DNA of 64,000 nucleotides from Fimbriimonas ginsengisoli Gsoil 348 (GTDB lineage Bacteria > Armatimonadota > Fimbriimonadia > Fimbriimonadales > Fimbriimonadaceae): the NCBI GenBank assembly GCA_945881865.1, contig CAMCVK010000011.1:1-64000 (forward strand). The letters run 5' to 3'. The notes under the pieces were generated by a model that was not told the DNA's origin, searched no databases, and worked only from the letters and a program-made list of their open reading frames with translations. Both the position numbers and the translations under genes were made by a program. This document shows, in pieces, positions 51,154 to 59,311 of the stretch (positions within the stretch are counted from its first letter, which is position 1; each line of letters begins with the position of its first letter).

Positions 51154-51943
51154 GCGTCGCCATCACGAGCGTTTTATCGTCGTCCGTTCGTTCCTGTACT
51201 TGATCTGAATTGAGGAATGAAATCAGTTCTTCGCATAGTCTCTCCGAAACACCAACTTCTTCATTTCGCAATGGATTAAAGAAGGTTCGGAAAAATGGGG
51301 AATGCGCGGACTTTGAGGCGATATGAAGCGCAATCCGCTGAAGTCCATCAGTTAAAATGGCCACCTCGTTGACACTGCTGGCTGATTTACTCGTTTGCAG
51401 ATGATCTTCTGCGTCGTCGTCAGAAACGAAATACGTCATGTTTGCATACTCCGCTTCCTCTGGCCACATGACAGGATCATACTCATCTGGTTGCTCAGGA
51501 CACGAAACAACTATTGCACCATCGCCAATTTGCATGAACATCGACGCAGACTCTCCGAGGATTGCCCCCAGGAAAGTACACGCATATTCCCTCGCAGTTC
51601 CGCCGGCGGCTGCAGCTCTATTTCGGATTGCTTCTCTTGCTTGTATTATCCATTTTCGGCACTCTGCCTTTTCGATATCACCCGCATTAGCACCCTGCAA
51701 TACTAGTGATTTAAAGTGATTCTCAAAACTCTCGCACACCAGTTGCGCAGCTTCATGGGATCGATTCGCTGTTCCAGCACCGTCTGCTGCAAAGAGCAGG
51801 ACCACGGTGTCGTTAGGCCCTAAGACAAGGTTGTGCCCACAAAAATCTTGACACCGAGTTCCGCTATGGACGTGCGCCGAACCAATCACACTTGCCTGGC
51901 AAACTCGCCACGCGGATGCTTCAGCCAACGGTTCCCCAACCAT
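51134..51943 (-). CDS. PP2C-type protein phosphatase (YegK-like)
   Basis: The 269-residue protein has PP2C motifs: SVIGSAHVHSGTRCQD, LFAADGAGTANRSHEAAQL (metal-binding Asp-Gly), QIGDGAIVV, VAILTDGLQRIAL and DDKTLVMA at the end. It would remove phosphates placed by the neighbouring kinase. The ATG at 51941-51943 lies 23 bp inside the upstream VWA gene, and the 3' end overlaps the kinase gene by 20 bp, so all three proteins are made from one message. A longer in-frame start at 52075 would overlap the VWA gene much more and lacks conserved residues. Confidence 0.88.
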   Translation of the reverse strand: MVGEPLAEASAWRVCQASVIGSAHVHSGTRCQDFCGHNLVLGPNDTVVLLFAADGAGTANRSHEAAQLVCESFENHFKSLVLQGANAGDIEKAECRKWIIQAREAIRNRAAAAGGTAREYACTFLGAILGESASMFMQIGDGAIVVSCPEQPDEYDPVMWPEEAEYANMTYFVSDDDAEDHLQTSKSASSVNEVAILTDGLQRIALHIASKSAHSPFFRTFFNPLRNEEVGVSERLCEELISFLNSDQVQERTDDDKTLVMATRVNGAY

Positions 51944-52619
51944 TCGGTTCGGTCGGGTTTGCCAATTTGATCTGGTCTCCAACTTGGCTGTGGGACACCG
52001 TTCTAAGCGAACTGGAAAGCCAGCTAAAAAGATCTTTAAAGCGCAACCCCGACAAGCGTATCGGCTCTCGGACACTCAATTTTCTGAGGACGTCGAAGTT
52101 TGCGCCATCCACCCCGACGGCAAAAAACTGAAACTGCTTCGTCGATTCGCCCTGCTTTATTTCGTCGGCGGCGAGTTGCCATTTGTCGGTTGGCCCACCA
52201 TCAGTCAACAGGAAGACCCAGGGGCGGTAATATTCCACCCCATTTTCTCTGTACGAACTTTTTCGCGCTCGAAGCAATTCGAGCGCTCGCTCGATAGCCG
52301 AACCCAGCGGGGTTTCACCGGAAGCTGATAAGACGGGCGGACTAAACAGATCAGGAGTCTCAAATTCTGCGACAACTTCAACGGGGCCGAATGTTACTAT
52401 GGCAACTTCAACTCGTTTTGCAGCGAGAGGGTCAGCCATGAGTTCCATAAAGAATAACTTCAATCCAGCGTTCAACTCAGCGATTGGGCGCCCCTGCATA
52501 GACCAGCTGGTGTCAAGGAGCAATAGGCACGGACAGCGTGGCTCCGGGTTTTCTGCGAAGATCGCCGCGTCATAGCGCATAATTTTCGTGAACGGCACCT
52601 GCTGATACGGATCTGTCAT
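51921..52619 (-). CDS. VWA-domain protein, TerY/YegL-like
   Basis: The 232-residue protein is essentially one VWA domain. The MIDAS is complete: DTSWSMQG (Asp36, Ser38, Ser40), Thr in SGETPLGSAIERAL and Asp in LLTDGGPTDKW. The N-terminus (QQVPFTKIMRYD) is short and there is no signal peptide. TerY/YegL proteins are the substrates or adaptors of the linked kinase and phosphatase. The ATG at 52617-52619 is the first gene start of the triad, and its 3' end overlaps the PP2C gene by 23 bp. The 184 bp upstream, up to the right direct repeat, probably hold the promoter. Confidence 0.9.
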   Translation of the reverse strand: MTDPYQQVPFTKIMRYDAAIFAENPEPRCPCLLLLDTSWSMQGRPIAELNAGLKLFFMELMADPLAAKRVEVAIVTFGPVEVVAEFETPDLFSPPVLSASGETPLGSAIERALELLRARKSSYRENGVEYYRPWVFLLTDGGPTDKWQLAADEIKQGESTKQFQFFAVGVDGANFDVLRKLSVREPIRLSGLRFKDLFSWLSSSLRTVSHSQVGDQIKLANPTEPNGWGTVG

Positions 52620-52803
52620 CGTTACCCTCGAAACCTGATCTGCGACACCGTCCCAGTTTACGCGAACTCACCTTTTTGGCAACCGATCCCCAAAAGTCCT
52701 CCGGCTTTTCCGATAAAAGAATCCGGTGGTTGAGAGACACGGCAACGTAACACCGCCAAGCTTGCCGTCGCGCACTTCAGTCTCGCGAAAGAACGCGGTG
52801 GTC

Positions 52804-52835
52804 TCAGACCCCGACTTGCGTGACGCGGCCGCCAC
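52804..52835. repeat. Right 32 bp direct repeat (3' end of SDR gene)
   Basis: This is identical to 49076-49107 and comprises the last ten codons and the stop of the SDR gene plus no spacer. The gene therefore stays intact next to the island, the usual outcome when insertion occurs at a gene's 3' end. Confidence 0.93.
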
Positions 52836-53559
52836 AGACCGGAAGGTACGTCCCCGTGCAGTAGGTGGCCAAGTCGCTCAGGTAGAACGCGCAGACGTTC
52901 CCGATTTCCTCCGCCGAGCCGTGCCGGCGGAGCGGCAGCGATGCCGCGAAGCCCTTCGAGCCATCCCCTTCGGTGTCCACCGTTTCGGTCGCCATCCAGC
53001 CCGGCGCAACCATGTTGATGCGGATGTTCTCCGGACCAAGCTCGGCGGCAAGCGACCGCGAAATCCCCACCATCGCGCCCTTCCCCGCCAAATACATCGA
53101 CCAGTCGCCCGAACCGAGGTTCCAAAGTTCCGTCACGATGTTCACGACCGAACCACCCCCGGCGGCCGCCATCATCGGGCGCGCCGCCCGAATCGTGTTC
53201 ACGACCGCCTTCGCCCCAAAGTCGAGCATGTTCTGGTAGCCGTCCCAGTCGGAACCGGCCAGCGACCCATGCTGAGCCCCGCCGATGGCGTTGTTCACCA
53301 GGCCATCCAACCGACCAAATCGAGCGACGACGGCCGCAACCATTTCCTCAACCTGTGCCGCATCGCGAACGTCGCCGCCAACCGCGATGGCTTCCCCACC
53401 GGCGGCTACCAGCTCGGCAACCACCGCCTCGGCGCGCTCGCGTCCGCTTGCATAATTCACCGCAACCGATGCACCGTGCCGCGAGAGCACCCGCGCGATC
53501 GAGCTGCCGATTCCTTTCGAAGCCCCGGTAACCAACGCTACTTTGCCGGCAAGCAACAT
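52804..53559 (-). CDS. SDR-family oxidoreductase (FabG-like)
   Basis: The 251-residue protein has all classical SDR motifs: TGASKGIG for cofactor, NNAIGG, the catalytic Ser-type region NIVTELWNL and YLAGK (YxxxK dyad), and VAPGWMATET. Ser is replaced by Thr in the VTE position, which may be tolerated. It could act on sugars or sugar acids, given its coupling with a Gfo/Idh/MocA gene. The ATG at 53557-53559 shares one base with the stop of that upstream gene. Its last 32 bases are duplicated at 49076-49107. Confidence 0.9.
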   Translation of the reverse strand: MLLAGKVALVTGASKGIGSSIARVLSRHGASVAVNYASGRERAEAVVAELVAAGGEAIAVGGDVRDAAQVEEMVAAVVARFGRLDGLVNNAIGGAQHGSLAGSDWDGYQNMLDFGAKAVVNTIRAARPMMAAAGGGSVVNIVTELWNLGSGDWSMYLAGKGAMVGISRSLAAELGPENIRINMVAPGWMATETVDTEGDGSKGFAASLPLRRHGSAEEIGNVCAFYLSDLATYCTGTYLPVCGGRVTQVGV

Positions 53560-54674
53560 CAATCCACCGCCTCAAACGTGGTGGTGAGCGTCTGCGCTTG
53601 GCCGGTCTCAGCGGCGCGGTAGCCGCTCTCGAAGATCTCGATAACGTGGCGGGCGTGCTCCGCGGTGCCATAGAGCGGCGTGCCGGTTTGCACGAGGTCG
53701 ATGAGCTGCATGATGTCCTCGTAGACGTGCGTTTCCTCCATGGCAAGGTGCGCGCCGTGGATGTGCCGCCCACGCGAATAAGCGGCGAGGCCGTCATCGT
53801 GACCAGGAAACTGCAACGGCTCGCCGTTCAGTTTCGTACCTTCCAAGGTTCCGCGGCTTCCGTAAAAGTTCGGCTGGCCCCAGCCTGGCTCAACGCGACC
53901 GTGAGCCGCGCCGTAGACGAACGCAAAGACGGAATCGCCAAAATCCAAAAGCAAGAACGAGTTGTCGTCGGCTTCGGTTTGGAACGGCTCGCCCCGAAAC
54001 TCGCGGGTCGGAATCGAAATGCCCGACATCGCCGTGACGCGCTTCGCGGGACCGAGGATTCCGGTGAGGGTGTGCAACCCGTAAACCGTCATGTCATACA
54101 GCGGTCCGCCGCCCGGCTTTTTCCAATACCAAGACGGGTTGACGTTGCTCAGCAGGTCGTTGCCCCCGCGCACGCCCTCGTTCTCGTGATAGTTGCCGAA
54201 TCCAGCGCCCACGACCGCCCACGCGAGTTTGCCGAGGTCGCCATTTTGGATTAGCTTGCGGATGGCCTGGTTCTGTGGCTGGACCATCTGGCCGGGACTT
54301 GCATTGATCTTCACCCCGTGGGCCTTAGCTTCATCGATGAGTTGCGTGGCCTCGGCCGCCGTCACCGACATCGTTTTGTTAAAGTGAACGTGCTTTCCGG
54401 CGCGAATCGCCGCGATTCCCTGCTCGAAGTGCAGGCCAATTGGGGTGCCGAGGGTCACGAGATCCACTTTCGGGTCTGCCAGCAACTCGTCTAAAGAGTC
54501 GTAGCCGCTGTCGACGCTAAACCGGTCGGCTGCTGCCGCCGCACGCCCCGGAACCGCGTCGCAAACTGCGGCCAGATGCACCCGATCTTGAACGTCATCT
54601 AACGACAGGTGGGCCAACGCCGCCCGAATTCCGATACTGCCTGCCCCAACCACACCAACGCCGATTCTTTCCAC
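53559..54674 (-). CDS. Gfo/Idh/MocA-family oxidoreductase
   Basis: The 371-residue protein has the N-terminal NAD(P)-binding Rossmann motif GVVGAGSIGIRAAL and a C-terminal alpha/beta domain with YDMTVYGLHTLTGILG. The usual EKP motif is replaced here by NKTMS (VHFNKTMS), so the Lys is kept while Glu and Pro are lost. Enzymes of this family oxidise or reduce sugars and inositols. I choose GTG at 54672-54674, directly before the Rossmann strand; other in-frame starts lie upstream. It overlaps the SDR gene start by one base, so the two form an operon. Confidence 0.87.
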   Translation of the reverse strand: MERIGVGVVGAGSIGIRAALAHLSLDDVQDRVHLAAVCDAVPGRAAAAADRFSVDSGYDSLDELLADPKVDLVTLGTPIGLHFEQGIAAIRAGKHVHFNKTMSVTAAEATQLIDEAKAHGVKINASPGQMVQPQNQAIRKLIQNGDLGKLAWAVVGAGFGNYHENEGVRGGNDLLSNVNPSWYWKKPGGGPLYDMTVYGLHTLTGILGPAKRVTAMSGISIPTREFRGEPFQTEADDNSFLLLDFGDSVFAFVYGAAHGRVEPGWGQPNFYGSRGTLEGTKLNGEPLQFPGHDDGLAAYSRGRHIHGAHLAMEETHVYEDIMQLIDLVQTGTPLYGTAEHARHVIEIFESGYRAAETGQAQTLTTTFEAVD

Positions 54675-54729
54675 CGCGACAGTGTGCCGGTTGGGCCGGA
54701 ATTTGTCAATTCCGGCACCCGAGAGAGGT

Positions 54730-54978
54730 TTAGTCCACCTTGCGCGCGGCTTGCTCGGCCTGATGTTCGGCTCGCTTTTTCGCCTCGGCGGCATCGTTCC
54801 CCGCCTTCTGCTTCAGCTCTTCCGCACGGTGCTTGGTTTCTTGACCAAACTCCTCGGCCTTGTGCTTGCCTTCCTGAATCTTTTCGTCGGCTTTGCCCAT
54901 GAGGTCAGCGGCAAAATCTTTTGCCTTGTCAGCGAGATCGGCGGCGGCGTGTTTGGCTTTGTCCAGGTTGTTTTCCAT
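54730..54978 (-). CDS. Small LEA-like / coiled-coil protein
   Basis: The 82-residue protein is highly charged and alpha-helical, with repeated Ala-Lys-Asp-rich 11-residue-like patterns (DKAKHAAADLADKAKDFAAD, then EEFGQETKHRAEELKQ). This is typical of LEA- or apolipophorin-like stress proteins that protect membranes or proteins during drying or freezing. The ATG at 54976-54978 is chosen because it begins the repetitive region. No signal peptide is seen. It lies 80 bp downstream of another tiny gene on the same strand. Confidence 0.7.
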   Translation of the reverse strand: MENNLDKAKHAAADLADKAKDFAADLMGKADEKIQEGKHKAEEFGQETKHRAEELKQKAGNDAAEAKKRAEHQAEQAARKVD

Positions 54979-55058
54979 GTCAATGCTCCCGACTCCCGGA
55001 ATTCCGCGATGGGTCCATTTCAACTCGACCGGTGGGACCAACGAAGGTGGGAAAGACC

Positions 55059-55283
55059 CTATCTTCTCGGTTTGGGCTTGAACCCGGCGTCTTTCTTGAT
55101 TTCGCGCATCGTGTGTTTCATGCCGGCAATCTTCTTCTTTAATCCGCCGCCCACATTGCCGCCGGAGTTCTTGACGATGCTGAACATGTCCTCGAACCAG
55201 TCCGCGATGATCCCGAAGAATCCTCGCCGGTCCTGTTGGAATCGGACGGGTCCGTCGCGGTGTTGGTTAGAGTTATTTGCCAT
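55059..55283 (-). CDS. Small basic protein
   Basis: The 74-residue product has a Gln/Arg-rich start, one amphipathic or membrane-active stretch (GFFGIIADWFEDMFSIV) and a strongly basic tail (KKDAGFKPKPRR). I know no family for it. The ATG at 55281-55283 is the only start. It precedes the LEA-like gene on the same strand and is divergent from the isomerase-like gene across 103 bp. The two small genes may form one stress-related transcript. Confidence 0.5.
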   Translation of the reverse strand: MANNSNQHRDGPVRFQQDRRGFFGIIADWFEDMFSIVKNSGGNVGGGLKKKIAGMKHTMREIKKDAGFKPKPRR

Positions 55284-55386
55284 ATCTTCCTTTGCTACTC
55301 CCTACTTCCGACGAATCCCCAAAGCAACCGAAAAGCTGGTAATTGCCTTTCTATTGGGGGAAGAGATGATGTAATCTGCGGCCCTC

Positions 55387-56517
55387 ATGAACCTCTCAAC
55401 CGAGTTTCTGGCGACGTTGCAGCAAAACCACGGCGGTTATTTGGAAGGAGATCGCGTCGATGCGTTCCTGCACGAGGCGGGCATCAAGTTTGCCGCCGGC
55501 CACTGGTGCGCGGGACAATTTGCCGACCGATTCGCGCCGGCCGGATACAACGCCGATGATCCAACCTTCGATGATTCGGTAGAAGCGCAGATCGCGCGCG
55601 TTCGTCAGGCCGGAATCGATGGCGCCGAGTTCCATGAGATCGTGTTCCTGGACGCCCACGGCGCGAAAGACGCCGCCAAGATCGCCTCGATCCAGGCGGC
55701 ATTGGCCACCCACCGCGTCATCCCGACGAACATGAACTTCAACACGTGGACGCATCCGAAGTTCAAGTTCGGCGCCGTCACCCACCCCGATGCAGGCATG
55801 CGACGGGTCGCGCTCGATCAGATCCTGACCGGCGTCGAAATTGCCCACGAGCTTGGGTTTGCTAGCTGCGGCTATTGGCCGGGTTCGGACGGCTGGGACT
55901 ACCACTTTGAGGTCGATTACGGCCAGCGGCTGCGATGGTTCATCGACGGCTGCACCGAAATCGCCGCCCGGTGCGATGCGCTTGGCCTTCCCTTTGGCAC
56001 TGAGCCAAAGCAGAAAGAGCCGCGAGAGATGAACATGATCACCAACACGGTGGCCAAGGCCGCGCTGGTCTGCAAAGAAGTCAACGCAACGCTGGGAAAG
56101 ACGGTCATGGGCGTCGCCATCGACTACGGCCACGAGCAGATGGTCGGCAACACCCCGGCGGATTCGCTGTACATGCTGAAGACCCTCGGCATTCCCATCG
56201 CGAACTTCCACATCAACGGTGCGAAGTACAACAGCAACGACGAGGACCGGATCGCCGGAACCGACGATATCTGGCGATTGGTGGAGTTCTGCTACGCGGC
56301 GATTGATACCGGCTACGACGGGTGGTTCGGCGAGGACCAATTCACTTACCGCACCGAGCAGGTCGAATCGATGGCCCTCTCCCGCGAGTTCTTCGCGAAC
56401 TGCATGAAGAAGGCGCTCCTCATCTACGCCAACAAGGCAGCCCTGCAAGCCGCTCAGGCAACGGGCGATGCGGCTCGAACGATCCAAGTCGTGAAGAAAG
56501 TCATTTACAACGGCTGA
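55387..56517 (+). CDS. Xylose isomerase-like TIM-barrel protein (sugar isomerase/epimerase)
   Basis: The 376-residue protein has the features of the xylose-isomerase-like TIM-barrel superfamily: metal-binding-type segments GIDGAEFHEIVF, VMGVAIDYGHEQM and FHINGAKY, ending with GYDGWFGEDQFTYR, where Glu, Asp and His residues would bind the divalent metal. Related enzymes interconvert ketoses and aldoses such as rhamnose, tagatose or inosose. No closer assignment is possible by eye. The ATG at 55387 is the first start of the conserved region. The 3' end overlaps the convergent DUF1275 gene by 13 bp. Confidence 0.8.
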   Translation: MNLSTEFLATLQQNHGGYLEGDRVDAFLHEAGIKFAAGHWCAGQFADRFAPAGYNADDPTFDDSVEAQIARVRQAGIDGAEFHEIVFLDAHGAKDAAKIASIQAALATHRVIPTNMNFNTWTHPKFKFGAVTHPDAGMRRVALDQILTGVEIAHELGFASCGYWPGSDGWDYHFEVDYGQRLRWFIDGCTEIAARCDALGLPFGTEPKQKEPREMNMITNTVAKAALVCKEVNATLGKTVMGVAIDYGHEQMVGNTPADSLYMLKTLGIPIANFHINGAKYNSNDEDRIAGTDDIWRLVEFCYAAIDTGYDGWFGEDQFTYRTEQVESMALSREFFANCMKKALLIYANKAALQAAQATGDAARTIQVVKKVIYNG

Positions 56518-57167
56518 GCCGTAACGAGCCGAGCGTAAACCACTAAGCCGCCCGCAAATAGGGCGGCAAAGTACAGGGCAATCATGCCCCACGATTCATG
56601 GCACTTGGCTCCGAGCGCCGCGCCGACGATGAGGCCGGACCACAGGATCGCGTAGGGAACCCAGTGCCGGTTTCGTTGGCCGCTCAGCTGTCCCGCCATT
56701 CCCTGCCCAATCTTCACTAGGGCCCCGGTCATGTACGTGAGGCCGATTCCAGCCTCGTCGCCCCCTTGGAACACGGCGTTTTCGCTGCCCATCGCCACCG
56801 CGCAAAGCAGCAGGCTCAGTTCCCCGGAACCGATTGAGTGCGAGAGTGCGGCAAGGAGCAAAAGCACGGCGACGAGTCCGATGGCCGAAGCGCGCTGGTG
56901 CTTTTTCAGATGGTGCCGAACCAACGACCCCAGCGTTACGCCCACGACGAACGCCAGAATGAGTCCCATCAGCATCGCGCTCGAAGTGAAGTCACCCGCG
57001 GCCAAACTCGTACCGAGCCGAGTCGAGTTTCCGCTCATAAACGAAACGAAATAGCTTTTCGCGCCCATGAATGCCAGCGCATCCACGTAACCCGCCAGCC
57101 CGGCAAGCAGCACGGCAAGCGTTACCGTTCGTTTGTTGTAGCGAGTCACGGTATCACTTTCCCCCAT
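56505..57167 (-). CDS. DUF1275 (YoaK-like) membrane protein
   Basis: The 220-residue protein has six hydrophobic segments and the family signature LAGLAGYVDALAFMG with FVSFMSGNSTRLG, followed later by ENAVFQGGDEAGIGLTYMTG. The function of the family is unknown. The frame starts at ATG 57165-57167. It converges on, and slightly overlaps, the isomerase-like gene. The 89 bp spacer towards the next gene shows no clear element. Confidence 0.88.
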   Translation of the reverse strand: MGESDTVTRYNKRTVTLAVLLAGLAGYVDALAFMGAKSYFVSFMSGNSTRLGTSLAAGDFTSSAMLMGLILAFVVGVTLGSLVRHHLKKHQRASAIGLVAVLLLLAALSHSIGSGELSLLLCAVAMGSENAVFQGGDEAGIGLTYMTGALVKIGQGMAGQLSGQRNRHWVPYAILWSGLIVGAALGAKCHESWGMIALYFAALFAGGLVVYARLVTAQPL

Positions 57168-57256
57168 TTCGGGGACGGCCGGCCAACGGTTAAATGTAAT
57201 AAACTATTGGTAAGCCCGCCCACGGGGTAAGCTTTTGGGTGATGGGAGAAGCCTGA

Positions 57257-59272
57257 ATGATGCTCCAACTTCTAATGCTTCTCTCGACGGTGGGGGTTGG
57301 CGCCGAGCTCTTAGCCGAATCCGCTCCGGCCGGGGATGACCGGGTCGTCCGGGACCCGCTTAGGCCGGTCAGCCAGATCGGCCGGGATCGATTCGAGTTA
57401 CAGTACTTCACCGCCGAGCCATGCGTGACTCGGGTTCGATACCGAAGGGGCATTTTCCCGGCGGCCGCTTTTCAAAAACTCGCCGACGGAAACGTTGAGG
57501 TTTTTGAGGACAGCGTGCCGAAACGGTGGCACCGAGTTTCGGTCACCGGCCTCAGACCAGGCTCTCGCTACTTTTATCAGGTCTATGAGCCGCAGCGCCA
57601 AGCGTCGGAGACGGACAAAGCCTGGGGCGCACGGGACGGATTCCGTCGGGAATACGCCGTTTCGACTTTGGCCGAAGCTGGCAAAAAGACGGTCATCCAC
57701 CTGCCGGTGAAGGTCATTTTGATGACGAACGTCTTCAATCCGGAAGGCGCGCCCGGGTTACCCACCCGCATGAGCGAACCCGCCCTGGCGATTCTTCGCC
57801 GCGAGTACGCGCTCGCCACGCGCTACTTCTGGATTTCCAGCGGCATGCGCCTCTGGGTCGATTACCAAATCACGGTGGATTCTCGCTGGCAACTATGGGG
57901 CCCCTCCCGCACGGTCTCGGGCACCCTCGGCTACGGCTTACCGGTCTGCCGCTCCTATCCAAACCAGGACTTTCTGGCTCCGGGCGGAGGGACCTTCACC
58001 GTTTTCGATCCCCGCCGACCAGATGATGTCATCAAAGAGGGAATCACCGAACCCTTCCCCTTCGCCGCCCAAATCGAACAGGCTTTCCCCCAGCGATACA
58101 ACACCCAGCTTAAACGATGGGCATATTACAACTCCGGCGGCGGCACCTACGGAGTAGACGAGTTTCCGCGCGGAATCCCTGCCCGCAGCCAGTTTCTGGG
58201 CGGAGGCGACACGGCGTGGCTCGCCGCGCACGAATTCCATCACGGGCTGGAGAGCATGGGCAAGTTCTCATTGTCAGACCGCGAAGATGAGCGGATCGTC
58301 TTCAATCACCCGTCGCCGCGCCGACTTGGGACGAACGCCCAGGCTTGGTCAACCGCCGGACGGCACGGCGAGCATTGGGACGTAATGGCGTTTTGGGACC
58401 GGCAACTCACCGACGCTCAGTGGCTGCGGATGTACTTCGGCCGGACCGAGACCGTTGTCGACGCCGATCAGGACGGATTCCCGGATAACGACCCACGACT
58501 GCCGTACGACGAAAAGCGGTTCGGCTCGTTGTCAACGAAAGCCCGCACCGACGGGCGGATGAACGACCTGGCAAAGGTGATGCAGAGCAATTGGGCGCCC
58601 GGCCCGCTCTCCACCACGTGGGTTCGAACCGAGCCGCAAAACGTCGTGCCTTCGCCCACGAACCCAGACTCCGACGGCGACGGATTGGCCGATGCCGACG
58701 ATCCGATTCCATTGTTTGCGGTTCCGCCGTTGGTGCCTTTCCTGACGGCGAAAGTGGACGGCCTGGCAGACGAGTGGAGCGGTATTCCCTTCGCCGGCCA
58801 GCTCGCGACCTCTGGAAATGGGTCGCGCCGGCGGGAAGCGGTCGATGATGACCGCGCTTTGGGTCCGCGAGATCGCCGCCTGACGTATTGGCAAGCAAGC
58901 GACGAGAAGGCCTACTATGGCTGCTTTCGGGCCGAAGGGGATTGGGACCGCATCGATTTGACCCTCGACGGAGAAGGCAAGGGTGTGTATTCGGGAGAGG
59001 GCATCCAAAGCATCACGTTCACCCGGGCAAAAGGGGTTGTGACGGCAACCCCGGGATTGGGCGGCGCCGAGGGGCTCGAGTTTGTCTGGTTAAAGGTCGG
59101 CAATGCCCACATATTGGAGTTCCGGCTGCCACAAGGCGGAAAGTCGCCCTGGCTGTGGGAGCGCGGCGGCAGAGAGATCGGCGTCACGGCAAACTTTTGG
59201 TTCGAGAACCGAGGGTTCTCTCTGTATGAGCCGTACCGTCCGGTGTACTTCCGGATGGAAGGACCCGGCTAG
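57257..59272 (+). CDS. Large secreted protein with HExxH motif and calcium-type repeat
   Basis: The 671-residue protein has a signal peptide (LQLLMLLSTVGVGAELLA). Residues about 40-130 look like a fibronectin/purple-phosphatase-type beta domain (FELQYFTAEPCVTRVRYR, and later GLRPGSRYFYQVYEP). The middle carries AAHEFHHGLES near 323-333, a HExxHxxE arrangement that suggests a zinc peptidase. A thrombospondin-3-type loop (DSDGDGLADADDP) follows near 475. The last ~180 residues are beta-rich, resembling a carbohydrate-binding domain. Each assignment is by motif only; I do not recognise a named family. It precedes nadA by about 40 bp but has no metabolic link to it. Confidence 0.65.
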   Translation: MMLQLLMLLSTVGVGAELLAESAPAGDDRVVRDPLRPVSQIGRDRFELQYFTAEPCVTRVRYRRGIFPAAAFQKLADGNVEVFEDSVPKRWHRVSVTGLRPGSRYFYQVYEPQRQASETDKAWGARDGFRREYAVSTLAEAGKKTVIHLPVKVILMTNVFNPEGAPGLPTRMSEPALAILRREYALATRYFWISSGMRLWVDYQITVDSRWQLWGPSRTVSGTLGYGLPVCRSYPNQDFLAPGGGTFTVFDPRRPDDVIKEGITEPFPFAAQIEQAFPQRYNTQLKRWAYYNSGGGTYGVDEFPRGIPARSQFLGGGDTAWLAAHEFHHGLESMGKFSLSDREDERIVFNHPSPRRLGTNAQAWSTAGRHGEHWDVMAFWDRQLTDAQWLRMYFGRTETVVDADQDGFPDNDPRLPYDEKRFGSLSTKARTDGRMNDLAKVMQSNWAPGPLSTTWVRTEPQNVVPSPTNPDSDGDGLADADDPIPLFAVPPLVPFLTAKVDGLADEWSGIPFAGQLATSGNGSRRREAVDDDRALGPRDRRLTYWQASDEKAYYGCFRAEGDWDRIDLTLDGEGKGVYSGEGIQSITFTRAKGVVTATPGLGGAEGLEFVWLKVGNAHILEFRLPQGGKSPWLWERGGREIGVTANFWFENRGFSLYEPYRPVYFRMEGPG

Positions 59273-59311
59273 CCTAACCGCCCGCCCCGTATACTCGTAG
59301 AACTAATCACG

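Larger units (their letters stand above)
49076..52835. mobile_element. Putative inserted island carrying a kinase/PP2C/VWA triad
   Basis: The segment is bounded by perfect 32 bp direct repeats, the right one being the end of the SDR gene, as expected for site-specific insertion at a gene's 3' end. Within it are exactly three overlapping genes on one strand. Parts are clearly richer in A+T than the surroundings (for example 24 G/C of 60 in 51001-51060). No integrase or transposase is present, so mobility would depend on an enzyme elsewhere or on past events. Removing one repeat plus the interior would join the DUF1963 upstream region to an intact SDR gene. Confidence 0.65.

Noticed and set aside
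51943-52075. Longer N-terminus for the PP2C phosphatase
   Set aside because: It would overlap the VWA gene by over 150 bp and adds residues with no PP2C features; the ATG at 51943 fits the overlap style of the triad.
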